Shown one piece after another: positions 60,544-64,000 of a DNA stretch of 64,000 nucleotides (within the stretch, counting starts at the first letter, position 1; the number at the start of each line of letters is the position of its first letter). The notes under the pieces were generated by a model. It was not told the origin of the DNA. It was given only the letters and a program-made list of their open reading frames with translations, and made no database searches. This DNA is from Rodentibacter haemolyticus. GTDB lineage: Bacteria > Pseudomonadota > Gammaproteobacteria > Enterobacterales > Pasteurellaceae. Made by a program: the position numbers and the translations under genes. Location: NCBI RefSeq assembly GCF_015356115.1, contig NZ_CP063056.1, forward strand, positions 2,108,001 through 2,172,000, read 5' to 3'.

Positions 60544-63315
60544 TTATTTGGTTAATATGGCTTCGAACCTTGTTTGGCGGTTGAGGAGTTTTTTTGCCAT
60601 AGCATTGACCTTCTCCAAGGTAATATCCCGTTCCAATTGTTGGTACAAATAGATTAAATCGGGGCTTTGAGTCAGTAAGTAACTTTGCTCGACTTGGTTT
60701 AATACAAAGACTAAACTGTCAAAGTTCTGTTTGATTTGAATTTGTTTCTCAGCCAGTTTTTTGGCTAATAATTCAGGTTCAACGCCTTGTCGGGCTAGTT
60801 CATCCGTCACTTGTTGTGTGAGCTGAAGTAAATGATTAACGCGGTGAGGTGCCGCACTGAATGTGATTCTGCCTTCAGCTTGAGGAAGTTGTGGCTCTTG
60901 GAAAATTGAAACGTTAACGGAATAAATACTGGATTCTTGCTCCCGCAGTAATAGACGTAGTTTTTCTTGCAAAATATTCGCTAAGATATCGAATAGATAA
61001 GCACTCTCCGCCTGCCATGGGTTATCGGCGACAAAATATATTTCTATTTCTGCCCGAGGCTCTGAAAAACCGCTAACAACCAATCGCTTTTCAGGTATGG
61101 CGACTTTAACGGTGTAGGTTGGGCGAGATTGTTTTTTTACTTCCAGGTTCGCTAAATAATTTTTAGCGAGTTTTCTTACTTCGGATACCTCAATATCACC
61201 CACGATAAAATAAGTGAAGTCGGTTTTTTCAGTCAAATAATGACGGTAAATTTGGCTTAATTTAGGGGCTGAAAGTGCGGTCAGATTTTGTTCTGTTTGA
61301 CTGTAAACGGTTTCCGCATTAGGGTGGCGCAGTTTGGCGACCCTGCGTGCAAACTCGGTTTCTTTATCCTGTTTATGTAAATATTCCAGACTGTCTTTTT
61401 TGTACTTTGCTAAAACATCCGGATCAACAGGCGCAGACTGTAATTTTAAGCGGAACAGTTTTAATACATTTTCAAAGTCAGAGGTTTTCCCGGTGCCGAT
61501 AAAGCCTTGGTAATAATCATCTAAAACCGTCGATAAACCCAGCGGTGTTTTACGGAATAAATAAAGGAAATCTTGTCGGGAGATTTCACCGATGCCGGTT
61601 TCATCCACCACTTTCGCCGCCGAACGCAACAGATGAAAATCCTGTTCTGGTACGGAACGTGCGCCACCTGCGGTGATGGCTTTGAAATACACCTGCTTGG
61701 GTGTTTTATCACTATACAAGTAAATTAATTTGCTGCCATTACCGAGTTGAAATTCATAAATATCCCCCTGATCTTTCCGTACTTCTTGAACAATTTTACC
61801 TGCTGTTAAATTAAGCGGAGGCAATGTTTGTTTGGTCGGCTGATTTTGCCAGCTTTGTTGGCGTTGGGTAAAAGCGGTTTGCCAAAGATTTTCCACTTCT
61901 GATTGATTTAATGCTAATTTATGTTGTGGATTTGGCAAAGTGACCAACATTAATTTTGACGGTAATACCATCATTCGGGCAAACTCTTGTTCCACTTCTT
62001 GCCGGGTAATTTTTTTCAGTAAACGGGATTTAAGTTGATATTCTTGCGATTTACTTAAAAACACCGGATTTTTCATCACGGTTACCGTGAGTAATTTTGT
62101 GGCGAGATGTAAACTCCCTTCTTTTAAATCCAATTTACGTTGATTTAACGCTTGTAATCGTTCAACTTCCTGTTTAAATTCCGCTTGGCTAAAACCATGT
62201 TGTTTAATTTCCGCCATAAATTGAAACAATAAATTTATTCCTTGTCGGTACTCTGTATTGTTGAGCTGCAAGGTAAATAAATGTTGTTGTGTTTCTCGTC
62301 CTAGCAGAGAGTCATAAAAAGCGGCCGAATCAATCAATGTCGGGTGTCGCTTTTCCCATTCTTGCAATCGGGTATTTAATAGACCGCTCATAACTGCACG
62401 GATTAAATCTTGTTTGTAACCGGCTTTTGTATTCGTTTCTTGAAATGGTTCAAACAGGCTGAACTCAATACTGCGATAATCGGTTTCTTTTTCCGCAACG
62501 GTTGCAAAACGAAACTGATTGACTAACGGAATATGAAAATCAATTTTTTCTAACGGTGTCGTCGGTGCTTTGCTATGCGCTAATTTTTGTTGAATCAGTG
62601 ATTGAATTCTATTTTTCTGAATATCACCAACGATCACTAAGGACATATTGTCCGGACGATACCATTTGCGATAAAAATCCTTTACGCGTTGTGGTGATAC
62701 GTTTTTAATGATATTCACCTCACCGATCGGGTCGCGCCGAATATAACGGGAGTTTGCCATTTCAATTGCGCTTTTCTTATCACCAAGTCGCAGCATAGGG
62801 CTGAGACGTGCACGCCATTCTTCCAATACAACGCCTCGTTCGGCATCTAAATCTTGCGGTAAAATAGTTAAATGATTCATCCATTCGTTGATGACTTCTA
62901 AGGCAAGAGAGAGTTTTTCTTCATCGTTATCGGAGAGATTAAGGGTATAAACGGTATTTTCAAAATCGGTGAAGGCGTTAATATCACGAGCAAATGTCAT
63001 ACCCAGTTTCTCCAATGCATTGATGATTTGGTTGCCCGGATATTTTTGTGAACCGTTAAATGCCATATGCTCAACGATATGCGCCACGCCTTTTTGATCT
63101 TCGTCTTCATTCATTGAACCGGCGTTAACCACAAGACGGAGATACACGCGATCTTTTGGCTCCTTATTTTCTAATATGTAATAACGTAACCCGTTGTCTA
63201 ATTTACCCTGTAAAATATCAGGGGGGAAAGGCAAGGTATTTTGGGATTTTGATATTGTTTGTGTACAGCTAACTAAAGTCAGAAGTAAAAATAAAAGTGC
63301 GGTCAGTTTTTTCAT
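60544..63315 (-). CDS. pqqL: PqqL-type M16 zinc protease, predicted lipoprotein
   Basis: A 923-residue double M16 (pitrilysin-type) protease. HIVEH at residues 79-83 is the inverted zinc motif, with Glu159 in DAERGVVLEEW as third ligand. The second half is the inactive partner domain. The N-terminus is a lipoprotein signal with lipobox LVSC (Cys17), so it is probably anchored in the envelope facing the periplasm. ATG 63315 was chosen over an upstream TTG. E. coli PqqL and its relative FusC degrade imported ferredoxin to release iron. The TonB-dependent receptor next to it supports a similar role here. Confidence 0.9.
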   Translation of the reverse strand: MKKLTALLFLLLTLVSCTQTISKSQNTLPFPPDILQGKLDNGLRYYILENKEPKDRVYLRLVVNAGSMNEDEDQKGVAHIVEHMAFNGSQKYPGNQIINALEKLGMTFARDINAFTDFENTVYTLNLSDNDEEKLSLALEVINEWMNHLTILPQDLDAERGVVLEEWRARLSPMLRLGDKKSAIEMANSRYIRRDPIGEVNIIKNVSPQRVKDFYRKWYRPDNMSLVIVGDIQKNRIQSLIQQKLAHSKAPTTPLEKIDFHIPLVNQFRFATVAEKETDYRSIEFSLFEPFQETNTKAGYKQDLIRAVMSGLLNTRLQEWEKRHPTLIDSAAFYDSLLGRETQQHLFTLQLNNTEYRQGINLLFQFMAEIKQHGFSQAEFKQEVERLQALNQRKLDLKEGSLHLATKLLTVTVMKNPVFLSKSQEYQLKSRLLKKITRQEVEQEFARMMVLPSKLMLVTLPNPQHKLALNQSEVENLWQTAFTQRQQSWQNQPTKQTLPPLNLTAGKIVQEVRKDQGDIYEFQLGNGSKLIYLYSDKTPKQVYFKAITAGGARSVPEQDFHLLRSAAKVVDETGIGEISRQDFLYLFRKTPLGLSTVLDDYYQGFIGTGKTSDFENVLKLFRLKLQSAPVDPDVLAKYKKDSLEYLHKQDKETEFARRVAKLRHPNAETVYSQTEQNLTALSAPKLSQIYRHYLTEKTDFTYFIVGDIEVSEVRKLAKNYLANLEVKKQSRPTYTVKVAIPEKRLVVSGFSEPRAEIEIYFVADNPWQAESAYLFDILANILQEKLRLLLREQESSIYSVNVSIFQEPQLPQAEGRITFSAAPHRVNHLLQLTQQVTDELARQGVEPELLAKKLAEKQIQIKQNFDSLVFVLNQVEQSYLLTQSPDLIYLYQQLERDITLEKVNAMAKKLLNRQTRFEAILTK

Positions 63316-63375
63316 AATTTTTGATAAAGGAAACAAAGGACGTTTTGCACGCCCTTATGAATTGCAAAAAGTGAC

Positions 63376-63443
63376 GTAGGATGGGCAACTTGTTGCCCAC
63401 CGAAGATATCTGAAATGGTGGGCAAAAAATTTGCCCACCCTAC
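63376..63443. repeat. Repeat family C palindromic element (C2)
   Basis: 68 bp with ends GTAGGATGGGCAAC and TTTGCCCACCCTAC and an inner GTTGCCCACC/GGTGGGCAA pair. It is the sister of 7249-7323, in opposite arrangement, between the TonB receptor and pqqL. Confidence 0.8.
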
Positions 63444-63480
63444 ACAATTCATTGATATTACTATAATCTAACATCGAAAG

Positions 63481-63521
63481 TATGTGCCGTTAGGCGGAAG
63501 CCGTAACGCACCGTTTACATA
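63481..63521. repeat. Repeat family A interior fragment (A7)
   Basis: GTGCCGTTAGGCGGAAGCCG followed by TAACGCACCG, the inner palindrome of family A without its ends. Confidence 0.5.
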
Positions 63522-63530
63522 ACTGTCGGA

Positions 63531-64000
63531 TTAAAATTCATAACCTATTTCTAACCAAAATTCCCGACCCGGGGTATATTCGCCAAAGTTTTCCGAACCG
63601 CTACGCTTCATAATTTTACGGGTTTTATTTAGGATATTCAGCACATCTACTTGAATATAAGGTTTATGCTGCTCGGCAATTGTTGGCTGCCAGCGTAAAC
63701 GCATATCCCACTGAGTATGAGTGCCATAGTTGAATGTGCGGTAAATCGGTTTTTCCGACTGGTCGTCTATTTCTTTATAGCCTCTGATCGGGGCTTTCAG
63801 CCAGAGATAATTTGACCAAGTGATACCATATTCGGGTATTGCCATATCAAGGTTATAACGAAGTGTCCAATCTTCCGTGCTGGCATTCACTTTACGGCGC
63901 ATTTCTTCGCGAGTCATCACTTTTCCGTCTAAAACGACCAATTCCTTACCATTCACATCGGAATTGACATCACTAAGTTTTGTATCGAGCCAGTCGAAAG
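63531..64000 (-). CDS. TonB-dependent outer-membrane receptor, C-terminal part (cut by window edge)
   Basis: The minus-strand frame stays open to the window end, so at least 156 C-terminal residues are seen and the N-terminus is outside. It has the alternating polar/aromatic pattern of beta-barrel strands (WDMRLRWQPTIAEQHKPYIQ, VDVLNILNKTRKI) and ends LEIGYEF, with the terminal Phe required for outer-membrane insertion. It lies upstream of pqqL on the same strand. The ligand could be heme, a siderophore or an iron protein. Confidence 0.85.
   Translation of the reverse strand, partial: FDWLDTKLSDVNSDVNGKELVVLDGKVMTREEMRRKVNASTEDWTLRYNLDMAIPEYGITWSNYLWLKAPIRGYKEIDDQSEKPIYRTFNYGTHTQWDMRLRWQPTIAEQHKPYIQVDVLNILNKTRKIMKRSGSENFGEYTPGREFWLEIGYEF

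Overview
The window is about 64 kb of a low-to-mid GC Pasteurellaceae chromosome. The evidence is roughly forty copies of the Haemophilus-type DNA uptake signal sequence (core AAGTGCGGT) on both strands, together with many gene neighbourhoods I recognise from Haemophilus influenzae: htpG-yffB-dapE, darP-lptCAB-ptsN-rapZ, yiaJ/yiaKLMNO-lyxK, metR-azlCD and pqqL next to a TonB receptor. The genus (Haemophilus, Aggregatibacter, Pasteurella, Rodentibacter or a relative) cannot be fixed from this sequence. No prophage, CRISPR array, plasmid backbone or intact insertion sequence was seen. What is unusual lies mostly between the genes.

Layout. 0.1-3.5 kb: the distal end of an rRNA operon, with a 23S gene carrying an inserted intervening sequence in helix 25, then 5S and a terminator. 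3.6-9.5 kb: IS3-type debris, tesB, a large Gcr-family membrane protein and ggt. 9.6-16.1 kb: a TRAP-TAXI transporter with a UspA-like protein, divergent from metR-azlCD. 16.2-20.5 kb: a decayed membrane-protein gene and the fbpABC ferric iron importer, then mnmE-mntP-ppiD. 24.6-26.5 kb: remnants of two IS families around a yjiHG pair with a consensus CRP site, then hinT-ycfL-nagZ-rlmC. 29.7-33.8 kb: a complete sorbitol PTS operon, srlAEBDMR. 34-36.3 kb: para-aminobenzoate genes pabB-pabC and divergent pabA, separated by a MITE-like repeat. 36.5-38.3 kb: metK behind three tandem MetJ boxes, and sprT. 38.4-45.3 kb: yiaKLMNO-lyxK with its IclR-type regulator yiaJ. 45.4-49.7 kb: htpG, yffB, dapE and a VanY-like peptidase. 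49.9-55.2 kb: rapZ, ptsN and the LPS-export genes lptB, lptA, lptC, then darP and divergent pmbA. 55.2-56.7 kb: a predicted Fur-controlled small RNA, hpt and thiN. 56.7-64 kb: the yfeABCD metal importer, a PqqL-type M16 lipoprotein protease and the C-terminal end of a TonB-dependent receptor.

How the parts work together. Metal acquisition is a recurring theme: fbpABC, yfeABCD, the receptor/PqqL pair and the sRNA. The fbpA promoter and the sRNA promoter share an identical 19-bp Fur-type operator, so one iron signal probably controls both. A second theme is carbon-source transport under CRP: sorbitol PTS, diketogulonate TRAP and yjiHG all have CRP-like sites upstream.

The intergenic space holds three recurrent short repeat families. 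One is a 92-108 bp element with TAGTGAATTAAA termini flanked by TA. The second is a 110-175 bp element with GGTATTATGTATCACTTG-like termini. The third is a short GTAGGGTGGGCAA palindromic repeat. In places these touch gene ends and terminators; the pabA stop codon appears to lie inside one.
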